Source: Rhodothermales bacterium (lineage in GTDB: Bacteria; Bacteroidota; Rhodothermia; Rhodothermales; JABDKH01). Taken from it: a DNA stretch of 41,717 nt. The position numbers and the translations under genes are program-made. The stretch lies in the NCBI GenBank assembly GCA_028284545.1, contig JANQRN010000171.1, positions 1-41,717 on the forward strand. The letters are read 5' to 3'. The notes below the pieces were generated by a model, which had not been told where the DNA came from, ran no database searches, and worked only from the letters and a program-made list of their open reading frames with translations. This document shows positions 1 to 10,200 of this stretch, one piece after another. The number at the start of each line of letters is the position of its first letter. Positions within the stretch are counted from its first letter, which is position 1.

Positions 1-666
1 TGTGGTTCCGAACACCTCGCCTTCGAACCACGGTGGGTTCGCACCAACGGCCGCTAACCAGGACTGCCGACCGTACCGGCCGGTAATCGTTATCCGCGAA
101 CGCCGTGGCAGCACGCGACCGCCCGAAGCGGGCGTCCAAACGAACGTCGGCAAGAGATCTGTTACGACATCACCATCGGTCGGACTTACCAGAATCGGCG
201 GATTCAGGAGGGAGACTTCGTGGGTGAGGCAGTTCTCACCTAGCAGGTTGGCGGTCTCAGCGTGCAGCGCCTGGACACAGATTTCGTAGACACCTGAGGG
301 TGCGCCTCCAGTGCGGATAAGCGCCCGCTCGTATCGGGAATCCCCGTACCCGATGTCAACCGGCTCGACCTGGCTGCCGGAAAACCGGTTGAGTCCGGGT
401 CGCAGCACCACCGACGCGCTGGTGCCGTCAACGATGAGTCCATCTTCCTCTTCAGTGATTGTTCCGAAGAAATAGACCGGAATGTCGGTCCGACCAACGT
501 TCAGGACCTGCAGCCGCCACAGGTCAGCGACCTTGAGCTGATTCAGCGGTGGTGGCGCGATGTTGATCTGTACCGTTTGCGCCAGCACCATGCGTGCACC
601 GCCAAGCATGCCCGCACCGGCAGAAAGCAGAGCCACGCAAGCAACTAAAAAACGTTTCACACGCAT
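1..666 (-). CDS. Secreted/periplasmic protein of unknown function, 3' end missing (222 codons seen)
   Basis: The frame is open from an ATG at 666 to the window edge without a stop. The start is well supported: GGAGG lies 6 nt upstream of the ATG. Residues 1-30 form a signal peptide (MRVKRF, then a hydrophobic stretch, ending near LAQ). The mature part begins with PPPLNQLKVADLWR and then a beta-rich domain to about residue 150 (IVDGTSASVVLRPGLN, SGVYEICVQAL). A second beta-rich stretch follows, with PPILVSPTDGDVV, PTFVWTP and NPPWFEGEVF, like the Ig-like or fibronectin-like modules of surface proteins. From memory, secreted Bacteroidota proteins share the NQL..ADLW and NPPWFE segments, but I know no function for them. 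It lies 55 nt after the outer-membrane protein gene and is probably the fourth gene of the operon starting at 12548. The reading frame is sure; the role is not. Confidence 0.82.
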   Translation of the reverse strand, partial: MRVKRFLVACVALLSAGAGMLGGARMVLAQTVQINIAPPPLNQLKVADLWRLQVLNVGRTDIPVYFFGTITEEEDGLIVDGTSASVVLRPGLNRFSGSQVEPVDIGYGDSRYERALIRTGGAPSGVYEICVQALHAETANLLGENCLTHEVSLLNPPILVSPTDGDVVTDLLPTFVWTPASGGRVLPRRSRITITGRYGRQSWLAAVGANPPWFEGEVFGTT

Positions 667-721
667 GACCAACCTCCAATCAAACTAACCTTCTAATCCA
701 CAACCGATTTTCCATAACGGC

Positions 722-2647
722 CTACCACCTCCGCATCAAAGTCGCAGTCAGCCGCGTCTGGCTGAAACTGCGGCTGTCAAAAACCTTGTCATCGAACTTG
801 CTCGTCTCGACCCGGGCAAACAGCGTCCCAAGCGGACCCGCGTCCGCGTTTACAGAGGCATACACGCCACGCTCACTGCTTCGATCAACCTCGCTAAACG
901 TATTGAATCCTACCGTCGTGAAAACGCCGCGGACTGCCTCCACTGAAACGCCAATGTCAAAGACATTGCTGTTTAGTGGCAGGTCGACGTCACGCTGCCT
1001 GAACAGACTGGCCAGGCCTGTGACCGTAAACCGTGAAACCGTTACGCTCTGTGTGATGCTGACAACCGTGGTCGCGAGATCAAAGCCCTCAGCATCGGTT
1101 GAGGTCTGTTGATCTGACAGGTTTATGTTGGTAACACCTGACGCCCGCTCGCCAATCTTGTATCGATGACCGGCCGAGACGATCACGAACCGGTTTCGAA
1201 ACTCACTGATGATGTTGTCGCCCGTTCCGGCGTCGCCGTCCGTTTCGGTCTTCTGCAGCGTCGGCGAAAACTGAATTGTGGCATGCGGCTTCCCCCGAAA
1301 CCGCAGCGAAACTCGCGTTCGAATCGTACGAGCGCTGGAGGTAAACAGCTGATAACCACTGATATTGTTGCTGTCGAACCGCCCGGAGGCTGAGACCGCT
1401 ACCTGGCGCCGCGAAAAGTGCTTCTCGAATCCGCCCGAAACGCGGCGGAAGTCGTTTCGGAGTAGCGGGTTTCCAAGCGTTACATAACCCGGCCCAACCT
1501 GCTCGTAGTCGGCATCGATCTTAAGTGCCTGCTCCCGAATCCGCAGGTCGATTCCGCCTTTGCCGGCGAAGTCTGCTGAACTGGTGCTGTTGATGTCAAT
1601 CGCGTTCTTGAGAAACTCTGGTCCGGGAATCTCGTCCTCGAGGATGGCACCTTGCCTGTCTCCCGTATACACACTCGCGGCAAATTCGCCGTACACATTC
1701 ACCGTCCGTGCCGCGGTGGACCATTGCGTCGAGACACCCGCGATAACATTCTGCTCGGGTCGACGCGGTTGAAAGAGGAGCAGCGAGTCTGCAACAGTTT
1801 CGTCAGAAAAGTAAGTGCCCGAAAGAAAGAAGTGCTTTCCATCTGGTCGGCCGGCACCGATGCGAGCGGCATACATCTGCCGGTCATACGCAACGCTATC
1901 GACACCGATGACAAATCTGTTGTTGAACGGCACGGGGTCTCGAACACGGCCAACCGCGACGCCGAGCAGAATCGATCCAGGCGCAAACTCCACATTGAGT
2001 CCGTTCACCGCCACGCCATTTAGCGAGTACGGCGAGTGCGTCGGATAGGTCGTCCCAATACCGAGCGCCGGGAAACGCATTGCAAGCCGCTCCTGCGCCG
2101 TCAACAACCCCAACTCCTGCAACTGTGACAGGCTCGGACGCGGACCGTCAAGATCTTCCCGCAAGTCCAGCAGCTGATCGATGCGCTGTTCGGCCGTTTG
2201 GCGGGCGTCTTGCGCTGTTGCGACAGCGTCTTGGGCGCCCGCAACCGCACTACCCGCACCGCTGGCCTCAAGTGCCTCGGAGGAGAGTCCGGCGACGGCA
2301 CCGTCGATCCGGTCACGAACGATTTGCTCGAGCTCGGCCGTTCCGAGGTTCAAACTGATAGCAAAACCACCAACCGAGCGCCCGATTTCGTTGTCTTCGG
2401 TCGAGTACATGGCGTTGAACGCGAGTGGGACACCCTTGACGAACACCGTTGGCGCGATCTCCGCACGAAATCGAGTCTCCGGAATAAGCTGACCAAACCG
2501 TCCTCGATTCGACGTCTCAAAGAACGCCCTCGTGTACCCGCTCACGCGAACGTCCGACCCGAGCTGCAGTCCGGGAACCTGTGGCTGTGCAGCCGCGACT
2601 GATGGCATTAGCAGAACAAGTGCCAGTATTGTAGTGGCGCGTGTCAC
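722..2647 (-). CDS. Outer-membrane beta-barrel-type protein, 641 aa, third gene of giant-protein operon
   Basis: The protein starts with a clear signal peptide (MTRATTILALVLLMPSVAAA, cut before QPQ). About residues 25-100 are beta-strand-like. A helical, Ala/Gln/Glu-rich segment at about 104-195 may be a coiled coil or plug. From about 200 to the end there are alternating beta-strand patterns, and the chain ends in RRW; a terminal aromatic residue is typical of barrel proteins folded by BamA. No known porin family can be named with confidence. The start is GTG, and its GTGA overlaps the stop of the 1515-residue gene by 4 nt, so the two are probably translationally coupled. By position it could be the outer-membrane partner or anchor for the upstream giant proteins (inference). 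Similar barrel proteins next to genes like the one at 1-666 are, as I recall, present in other Bacteroidota. Confidence 0.85.
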   Translation of the reverse strand: MTRATTILALVLLMPSVAAAQPQVPGLQLGSDVRVSGYTRAFFETSNRGRFGQLIPETRFRAEIAPTVFVKGVPLAFNAMYSTEDNEIGRSVGGFAISLNLGTAELEQIVRDRIDGAVAGLSSEALEASGAGSAVAGAQDAVATAQDARQTAEQRIDQLLDLREDLDGPRPSLSQLQELGLLTAQERLAMRFPALGIGTTYPTHSPYSLNGVAVNGLNVEFAPGSILLGVAVGRVRDPVPFNNRFVIGVDSVAYDRQMYAARIGAGRPDGKHFFLSGTYFSDETVADSLLLFQPRRPEQNVIAGVSTQWSTAARTVNVYGEFAASVYTGDRQGAILEDEIPGPEFLKNAIDINSTSSADFAGKGGIDLRIREQALKIDADYEQVGPGYVTLGNPLLRNDFRRVSGGFEKHFSRRQVAVSASGRFDSNNISGYQLFTSSARTIRTRVSLRFRGKPHATIQFSPTLQKTETDGDAGTGDNIISEFRNRFVIVSAGHRYKIGERASGVTNINLSDQQTSTDAEGFDLATTVVSITQSVTVSRFTVTGLASLFRQRDVDLPLNSNVFDIGVSVEAVRGVFTTVGFNTFSEVDRSSERGVYASVNADAGPLGTLFARVETSKFDDKVFDSRSFSQTRLTATLMRRW

Positions 2648-5600
2648 TTCGGCTTTGCAAACTCAATTGCATCAGCGTAGACGATACGCTCCGGGTTGCC
2701 TCTGTCTCCCGGTTGCGTCACGAACTCATATTCGCGTACAACGGCGCGGAACCTGGACTGCACGATACCCTCGGGAATCTGGAACGACTTCATCCAGATC
2801 ATTCGGTTCTGCATCTCCTGCAGCGGCTCCATCTCGACGTCGACCATCTCTTCCGACACCGGCTCCCAGTCGCCCGCTGCCAGGACCGGCTTCTTCTCGA
2901 CAGTGACGACCATCCGACGAGAGGTCTTGACCCGCGTCTGTGGAGTCGAAGCCACGGCGAATCTGTTGATCGCCGGCCGCGGAGTAGTCTTGTTGAGCCC
3001 GTAGACGCCTGATACCATGATCTTCGTCTCCTCACCCGCAAACGTCACGGCCGCGACCCGATCTGGTACCGGCTGGATGAAGTCGCTGAGTACTACGCGC
3101 GAAAGGTGCGCGTTGGGCATCGACTGGGGTTGAAACCGCGTAAGAGCAAGGCGGATGAACGGAAAGTAGGCGTCACCCGTGTTCACTACGATATCGCAAT
3201 ACCATAACTTCCTGTCCGGATCAAAATGCACCTGATGGCCGGCGCAGGACACGAGCATTCCTGACGCCTCCGCAAGCGAAAGCTGATGACGGACAGCGAC
3301 CGCGTTGGGGAACATGGTCGAAACGACATCGCCGGTCGGCGGGACCGAAAGCCAGATTGGGTCCATCCCCCACTGCGTCGTGTAGAGGTCTGACGGATGC
3401 GACGACGCAAACCCTGCCCCAAACAACGTGAACAGGTTCGTACGGCTGTTCGCCACAGCCGGGGCCGCGGCCCGGGCTGCTTGTCTGGCCGGGGTTGCCT
3501 GTCCTTGCGTCCTCGCCGCACCTTGCTGCAAGACGTGTGCGGCCTCGTGGCTGACCTGAGTCCGTGCTTTCTGGATCAGGTCTTTCGAGAGGTCTCTCTC
3601 GGTAGTGACCTTCTTGCTGATCTGGAAGTCGCTGGCGTCAAACGGCGTTACGCGGAAGTTGTCCTTGAATTGGAATCCGCCGTACTGGGGTGGCCGAACG
3701 ACAACTCCAAGGAGTTCGCCATCTCCCGACGAATACCAGGGACGATCGAGGTACACACGGAGTCCACCACCACATCTGCGACTCACCGGACCTTCGGGCA
3801 GCTCCTTGTTCTCCCATCCGAACGTCGGCACAACGTACAGCACCTTCGGTGCGGCCGGCCGTGCAGAGTTGAGAATCTTGACGCTTCGGTAGTGACTTTC
3901 CTCTTCGGGCTTCCTGACGATACGCTCGCGGTCCCGATAGATCTCAGGTGGGAAGTAGTCACGAAATCGCGTCGTAGCATCTACGTAGTACTCCACTTCG
4001 CGATACTTCGTGTCGCCGAAGTCGTGTCGAAACGAATCAGCTGCGCGGTGTCGCCCATCTTTGGTCGCCACGTTAGCTGGCACAGGAATCGGCAGCGCAT
4101 TGGGATACGTGTCGTACATCTTCATGTCGAACACGCGCGATACGTAGGGGAGCATCGGGTCGTGCCCGTCGCGACCGTCCTCAGGCAGGTCGCGCGAGGG
4201 ATCGTCGCGGGGCTCTTGCCAGCGCGCGAAGACGTCTACCTGGTCGGTGGACGGAACGTTGCTGTATAGCGTTCCAGACATCCACGCGACGGTGTCTCCA
4301 ATCCTCTTCTTGGCGCCAACGAGTTGCGTGAAGTGCGACACTTCAAGGGGTTGCTGCACTGCGTGGACCAGGGTCAGCTCGCGATCGGGCGTGATCATCC
4401 AGTGCCGGCCATCAGCGGATTCCTGCACGAGCGACTGTTGCTGGGCGGGGGTCAGCCAACACCACAGACCCATGTTCTCCAGGTCCTGCTGATCCACGTA
4501 GCAACTCAACTTGACCTTGACGACTGCCGCCTTCGGCAATCTCACAACCAGCACATTCTGGCCGTGCGCACCCGAGGACTGAAACTCGGGAGCGGGCACG
4601 ACCTCCACCGTCGGCTGGGTTTGCCCGTTGACTTCGACAATGCGCAGCCGAAAGGGCGTTGCGTCCGGAAAAGTATTTGCAAAGGTCTGCTTCAACACCT
4701 GGTCGCCAGACCCCGGTAGCCCCTGAAAGGCACTACCCCGGGCGATGACGTCAGGGATATACGGGATGCGGAGTGTTTCACCTCGATGCAAGATGTACTG
4801 ACCTGGGCCGAGCGACTCGCCGCGTTGGAGGGCAGAGAGATCCGTCACTTTTCGATCATCGTCTGGTACTCCCGCAGGTGTGACCAACTCGATGTCCGCA
4901 ACGGGTTCGAGTTGGGCCGAAGTCGGGTTCCATATCTGCGTGTCGTAGAACGTGCCCTCCTCCTTCCGCGCAATGTTGAACCCACTCTGAACGGCGGCCG
5001 GCGTCTGGCTATTGCCGATGTTTGCGTCAAAAGCGCCGTGTGTCTCGGCGATGAGCTGCGTTGTTTTTGGCGGTGCGACGTGTCGATCGCAGAAGGTTGT
5101 GTAGTTGTGATCGTACCCAGAGATCGCCGATTGTGTAGCCGGATCTGTGACGTACTCCTCGGCCGTCTGATCGTAGTTCGATCGGATGACCAGTCGCTCG
5201 ACCGATTCACCTTCCGTTAGTCGCCTCCGCAGTACGAGCGTGGGCGCAGCAACGGGTTCGTACCTGGCGTAGCACTCCGATTCCGATGCACACGACATGT
5301 CATCCCAATCTGGCGAAATGCTATTCCCCGCCAGATCAACGGTCCGACTGCGAAGTCGATAGTACTTGCCGAAGCGTAGTCGCGGCAATGTGCCAGGCTG
5401 CGGGATGAAGTCGGTGTCGAGTGGCGACTGACGCAGGTTCGTTGGGGTCGCGACCGCACGTCCCGGCTCGTCGTCTGGCATCAGCGTCTTGCCGGGCCGC
5501 TCAGCGACCAGGCTCCAGCCGTCCCACTGGAAAAGCGTCTCGGGCACGAACACCTCCTGGGTGCGCTGTCCCTCTTCCTCCTCATCTACGACATCAATGG

Positions 5601-7191
5601 CCGACACCTTGACGTAGCCCTCATCTTCGATGATCTGATCAGCCACGGGCTCACCAACCCAGTGGTACCGCCCGCGGCGCTTGCACAGCGAGTACCATTC
5701 TGACTGCTCCTCGTCCCAGACATCGACGCGGTAGCCCCTGACCAGATCGTCCGCGTAAAAGGCCTCGATGCTCTGGTACTGGTTCGCTACAAAGTACTGC
5801 CACTGCTGCGCTACGAAAGCGATACGATCGCGCATCCGCGCCGCACGCTGCTTCTTGGCGATACCAAAACCACCTGATCGCAGCGCCGGTAGTGCCGCAA
5901 CGTACTGGTCTGCGACCTCCTGCTCCTCTTCCTGCGCCAGCCCCAGGTATCGCCCGCGGTTAGGTAACACGGCGGCCATCAGCCTGAACTGCTGCTCTAC
6001 CTCGCCTGCCTCCTGAACCAGTTTCGACGTACCACCGTCGAGGTCGAGCTGGATCAGGTCGTAACACTCGTCGTCCAGGCAGAGCAGGCCGTCGCGAATG
6101 ACGTCGTTGCACTGGGTCCCGTGGGAGGTATTCTTTGGCGTTGGCACGAACCGCCGGACATCGTCGGCATCAACCACGGTGTTCGGATCCAGCGTGTACC
6201 TGGTGTACGGCTCTACCGATTCAGACGGCGTCGGCCATCCCGGGTCGATCGCGACGAGTCCGCCTCCAGGGATGTTGTTCGCGTAGTCGACCTCCAGGTC
6301 AATGACGATGCCCAGCTGACGCAAGAGCGCCGGATAGTCACCAAGAGCGCCTAGTTGCTCGTGAAAGTCAAGCGTCGGCGGTTCAGGAGGCGGCTGCGTC
6401 TGGCTGTACGTGAACTTGCGACGATTGTAGAAGCGAGACGCCTGGTAGTAGACGAACTCGTTCTCGGTCACGTCCATTGCGGTGAGGTCAGCGTCGACGA
6501 TAGCCTTGTTCTGCTGCAATCGCGTTTCGAGATCAACGACGCGAGAATAGCTTTGCGTGAGCTCCTGCCGCTCCTGAACAAGTGGCGGCGGCTGAAAGCT
6601 GAAAGCGGCATTGGCTCCGAGGTTGATCTGCGTCGCAACCCGCTGCTTCACCGCCGAGAAGTTGCCGGTTGCGCGTTGGACCGCCTTGATGTCTTTCACC
6701 TCATTGAGGAAATCGTTAACCGAGGGCAGCGGCGGTAGCGTCACCGGCCGCTGCAGCTGGAACGTGGCCGGGTTGAGTTGGAAGATGGGGCGCTCAAACG
6801 GTGAGACCGTGGCGACCTCCAGATACTGCTGTTTGATGGTGTCGAAGGCGCGGCGGGCCGGCAACGAAGCAACCGCGAAGTCCTGATACGGCGGCGGGGG
6901 GACGTCACGCACAAACGTTGTCCTCGCCGGAAAAGTGGCCGCCCAAACTGAGCTATCAGCAGGAGCGGACACGCGGGTAGCAAGTAGAGATACAGGATTG
7001 CCACCCTGCGTGTTGGAAAAGACAACGTTGAACGAGACGTTCGCCAGCCGCGCCGGCCAATCAATCCAGTCGCCAAACAATCGCTCATTGGCGTCGGGGT
7101 CGAGCCGCGGCGACACAAAAACCGACAGCCTCAGCTTGCCGTCCTTGAGCCCGTTCGGAAGCGCCGTCCAGGTGATTTTCTGACTGGCCAT
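2644..7191 (-). CDS. Giant protein of unknown function, 1515 aa
   Basis: This is an ATG-started, intact 1515-codon frame with codon use like its neighbours. There is no signal peptide: it begins MASQKITWTALPNG, then LRLSVFVSPRL. It is mostly predicted beta, with polar and Pro-rich segments. Helical stretches lie at about 155-260 and 400-480 (KQRAARMRDRIAFVAQQWQY). An acidic patch (DVVDEEEEGQ) is near 533-542. A conserved-looking block sits near 1141-1165 (GGGLRVYLDRPWYSSGDGEL) and another near 1331-1375 (YCDIVV, FPFIRLALTRFQPQS). Between them is a low-complexity Ala/Gln/Arg insert with HEAAH at 1215-1219, a zinc-protease-like pentapeptide. From memory, uncharacterised proteins with these blocks exist in actinobacteria and other phyla, but no activity is known to me. 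The gene begins 32 nt after the 1774-residue gene and overlaps the next gene by 4 nt. No clear Shine-Dalgarno precedes the ATG. Confidence 0.85.
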   Translation of the reverse strand: MASQKITWTALPNGLKDGKLRLSVFVSPRLDPDANERLFGDWIDWPARLANVSFNVVFSNTQGGNPVSLLATRVSAPADSSVWAATFPARTTFVRDVPPPPYQDFAVASLPARRAFDTIKQQYLEVATVSPFERPIFQLNPATFQLQRPVTLPPLPSVNDFLNEVKDIKAVQRATGNFSAVKQRVATQINLGANAAFSFQPPPLVQERQELTQSYSRVVDLETRLQQNKAIVDADLTAMDVTENEFVYYQASRFYNRRKFTYSQTQPPPEPPTLDFHEQLGALGDYPALLRQLGIVIDLEVDYANNIPGGGLVAIDPGWPTPSESVEPYTRYTLDPNTVVDADDVRRFVPTPKNTSHGTQCNDVIRDGLLCLDDECYDLIQLDLDGGTSKLVQEAGEVEQQFRLMAAVLPNRGRYLGLAQEEEQEVADQYVAALPALRSGGFGIAKKQRAARMRDRIAFVAQQWQYFVANQYQSIEAFYADDLVRGYRVDVWDEEQSEWYSLCKRRGRYHWVGEPVADQIIEDEGYVKVSAIDVVDEEEEGQRTQEVFVPETLFQWDGWSLVAERPGKTLMPDDEPGRAVATPTNLRQSPLDTDFIPQPGTLPRLRFGKYYRLRSRTVDLAGNSISPDWDDMSCASESECYARYEPVAAPTLVLRRRLTEGESVERLVIRSNYDQTAEEYVTDPATQSAISGYDHNYTTFCDRHVAPPKTTQLIAETHGAFDANIGNSQTPAAVQSGFNIARKEEGTFYDTQIWNPTSAQLEPVADIELVTPAGVPDDDRKVTDLSALQRGESLGPGQYILHRGETLRIPYIPDVIARGSAFQGLPGSGDQVLKQTFANTFPDATPFRLRIVEVNGQTQPTVEVVPAPEFQSSGAHGQNVLVVRLPKAAVVKVKLSCYVDQQDLENMGLWCWLTPAQQQSLVQESADGRHWMITPDRELTLVHAVQQPLEVSHFTQLVGAKKRIGDTVAWMSGTLYSNVPSTDQVDVFARWQEPRDDPSRDLPEDGRDGHDPMLPYVSRVFDMKMYDTYPNALPIPVPANVATKDGRHRAADSFRHDFGDTKYREVEYYVDATTRFRDYFPPEIYRDRERIVRKPEEESHYRSVKILNSARPAAPKVLYVVPTFGWENKELPEGPVSRRCGGGLRVYLDRPWYSSGDGELLGVVVRPPQYGGFQFKDNFRVTPFDASDFQISKKVTTERDLSKDLIQKARTQVSHEAAHVLQQGAARTQGQATPARQAARAAAPAVANSRTNLFTLFGAGFASSHPSDLYTTQWGMDPIWLSVPPTGDVVSTMFPNAVAVRHQLSLAEASGMLVSCAGHQVHFDPDRKLWYCDIVVNTGDAYFPFIRLALTRFQPQSMPNAHLSRVVLSDFIQPVPDRVAAVTFAGEETKIMVSGVYGLNKTTPRPAINRFAVASTPQTRVKTSRRMVVTVEKKPVLAAGDWEPVSEEMVDVEMEPLQEMQNRMIWMKSFQIPEGIVQSRFRAVVREYEFVTQPGDRGNPERIVYADAIEFAKPK

Positions 7192-7223
7192 ATGTTGTAG
7201 CTACACTCTGTTTGGCGGGCTTG

Positions 7224-10200
7224 TCACGCGAAGGCCCGGGCGTACATGTCCCACGGGTCGACCATTTGATCCTGCACCGGTTCGAGGTATGGGTCTCCCA
7301 TCATCTGGAGGAACGTCGGATCGCCATTGCCGCCCTTGAACTTCTTTTCGTACGAAATGGAGACGGTCGCGCTGAAGAAGAGGATCTCGACCTCAACCTG
7401 AATGGTCGCCCGGCCGACGGCCTTGCCGTTCTCGTAACCGATCTCCATCCGCATCTCGATGGAAAGCGAGATGAGCCCGAGCACGCTCACGTGTCCGCCA
7501 AGGCGCAGGTAGCCGATCAGCGTCATCGAGTCTTCTTCGCCGTCTGCCTGCGCAATGATGTACTCGAAGTACACACCCGCCATGACGTACACGCCGCCGC
7601 TTGCGACGCCGAAGTTCAGCGAAACGGTTGCACCGAACTCGAAGGCGGCGCGAATCATGCGCAGCCCGCGGGGCGTGATGGTCACACCGAAGTAGGCTCC
7701 GCCTCCGAAGACCCAGACCGAGAGCAGGCAGGGGTTCTCCGGCCGATTGAAGTTGAAGGAGACCTCGATTGACTCGCCGATGAACGGCACCTTCAGCTCG
7801 GCGCCCAGCGAAATGTTCTGCAGCGAGAACACCCCAACCGCGACGCCCGGCACGTCGAAGTCAAAGCCTGCCCGAATCCCCGACGCGTCGACGTCGATGT
7901 AAGGCGGGTCGCTGAATCCGTCGAGCGGGATCAGATTGCGCAACGTTTCGACGAAACCCAGAATACCCTGAAACTCGATGCCGGCCATGACCACATCGAC
8001 GCCCGGCTTGGTGGCCGAGCCGCCAAAGAACTGTATGCGGTCAAACCCGATGCGCAGAATCCGCGTGAACAGGTTCGCCGCGGTCCCGCCGGGTATTGGG
8101 ACGAGGTCGAGCGTGAAATCTTCGAGTGAGCAGAATACATCCAGCGATGGTGCGGAGCCGGGGCCGCCGCCCTCGGCCTTCATCTCAACGCCGAGCGTCA
8201 GCGAAGCGTCATTGTTGTTCTTCAGGCCACTTGCGTCAAAGATCGGCGGCGCATTTGGAATCCCGAACGACTTCAGCGGCGGCTTCCATTCCAGCCGAAT
8301 CTTCTTCTGAATGATCGCCTCGAGCGCCATCGTGAAAGCGCGCGCCGCGTCGAGGAAGCCGGAGTCCTGCAGCACCGACTTGATATCGCCGAGCAGCTTT
8401 TCTGCCTCGCGACGCAACGCACCCTGCAGGTTCGCTCCAGGGATCGCGCCCAGGAGTCCGTCGACATGCGTAAGCAGGTCATTCAAGTGTGTCGGAAGCT
8501 GTCCGGGGAAGGAATCCGCGGTCATATTCGAGAAGTCGTTCTCGATATTCTGCAGGTCCTGCTCGATTGACTGTACGTGCGACTGCAGTGCGGCGGCCGC
8601 GTTCAGGCCGGTCTGCATGAGCGAGCGCAACGTGTCAAATGCGGCGAGAAAGTCCTCGACTACTCCAACCGTTTCCGTGATGAACTTGGGCGCACCGGGC
8701 CCGTCCATGCCCGTGGATTCGATGATGTCCCACAGGTTGATGATGCCGAAGAGCTTGGGAAAGAGATCTGTCGGCAACTCGACGTCGCCCGCGTCGAGAG
8801 CTGGACCACCTTCAGAGGGAGGCGCTCCAAAGAACGACGCCGGCTGGAAGTCGCCATTGGCAAAGGTGTCGAGGGCGGCCTTACCCGCTCCGGAGACGAG
8901 ACCTTTCACGCGCGACAAACCCTGAACGCGCATGTTCGGCTGCACGAGTCCGCCCGAACGATCCCCCTGGCTTGAGAAGTTGACATCGAACAGCTTCACC
9001 GCACTCGCCATCTCAGGCGTGACCGCGTCGTCGGCGGCGTCGGTAATCAGCGCGAGGAAGACTTCGCCGGTGTTCTTGTTCGGGCCGGCAGATGAGAATC
9101 CGCCATCGAGGTACCGCTCGTAAAACTTCACGGGCACCGGGGTTTCGTCTCCCACAAGTTGCTTCACCGCAGGTACGACGGCCGTCGCTGATCGAAGCAC
9201 GGGGGCAAAACCGGGGCGCGTCGAAACGGAATCGGCCCCGAACGTAACCGTGTCGGTCTCGAACGTGGTGTCGCCCGGCATCGTGCTGTCAGCAAAAGCC
9301 ACGGTCTGCCCGTTAAAGGCGCGCGTTCGACGCGCCTGTTTGGCGGATCCGGTTCCGTTGTTGAAGTCGTCTATGAGGTCCTCGAGCGCCGCACCCGGGT
9401 TGTTGGCGAGTTGCTTGTCGACCTCGTCCTTGCGCACAAAGGCCAGCGGCATCGTGACTTCATGCAAGCCGCCTTCAAGGTCTTCGAGGCGCATGTTGAA
9501 GAGAAAGTCCGTTCCGCCAACACGCGGCCAGAAGAGTGCCTGCTCGTTTCCGTTCGGCTCCGGATAATCTGTCGCCTCGGGCTTGTCCAGGTTCGGGGTG
9601 TTCAGCGTCAGGATGCGCGCGCTCTTGAAGGGATTCTGCCGATCAAGCGACGGGATTCCCGTGCGCTGCACCTTCAGCGGCTCGCGCACGACGATGTACA
9701 TGCGCTGGAAGAGATAAGCGACCTTGCTGTTGCTGTTCGTCGGGTGCGGCGCAAACTTCCGCTCGGTGACCTTGATCAACGATGCCTGGTGTCCCCAGGG
9801 AAACAGGTACCCGGCGTAGACAACCTTTACGTAGTGGTCGCGCGCCATTGTTGCCCGGTGGACCCACTCCAGAACGGCGAGCCCGCCCGGCAGGTCGTCC
9901 CCATTGGGGCCGAAGTCTCCACGGACGTTGATCCACGCGCCGAGGGAAGACAGCATGAACTGCCGAACGTCGACAGGCCGGGGCTCCCAGTCCGGCAAGA
10001 AGAAGTTCGATGTGAGGTGAACGAGGTTGTGCCGATCAGAGCCGTCGAGGGACATCCGGAACGGGTCGTTTGCCGGCGCCGGACCGTTGATGGCCTGTTC
10101 GCGGAAATCTGGTGACCAGATCGCCCGCATTGCGCGCGCCCAGTGGTTGCCCTCGAACACGCCGCTCTCGCCACTGCGCACTCCCAATCGCGTGTGCCAC

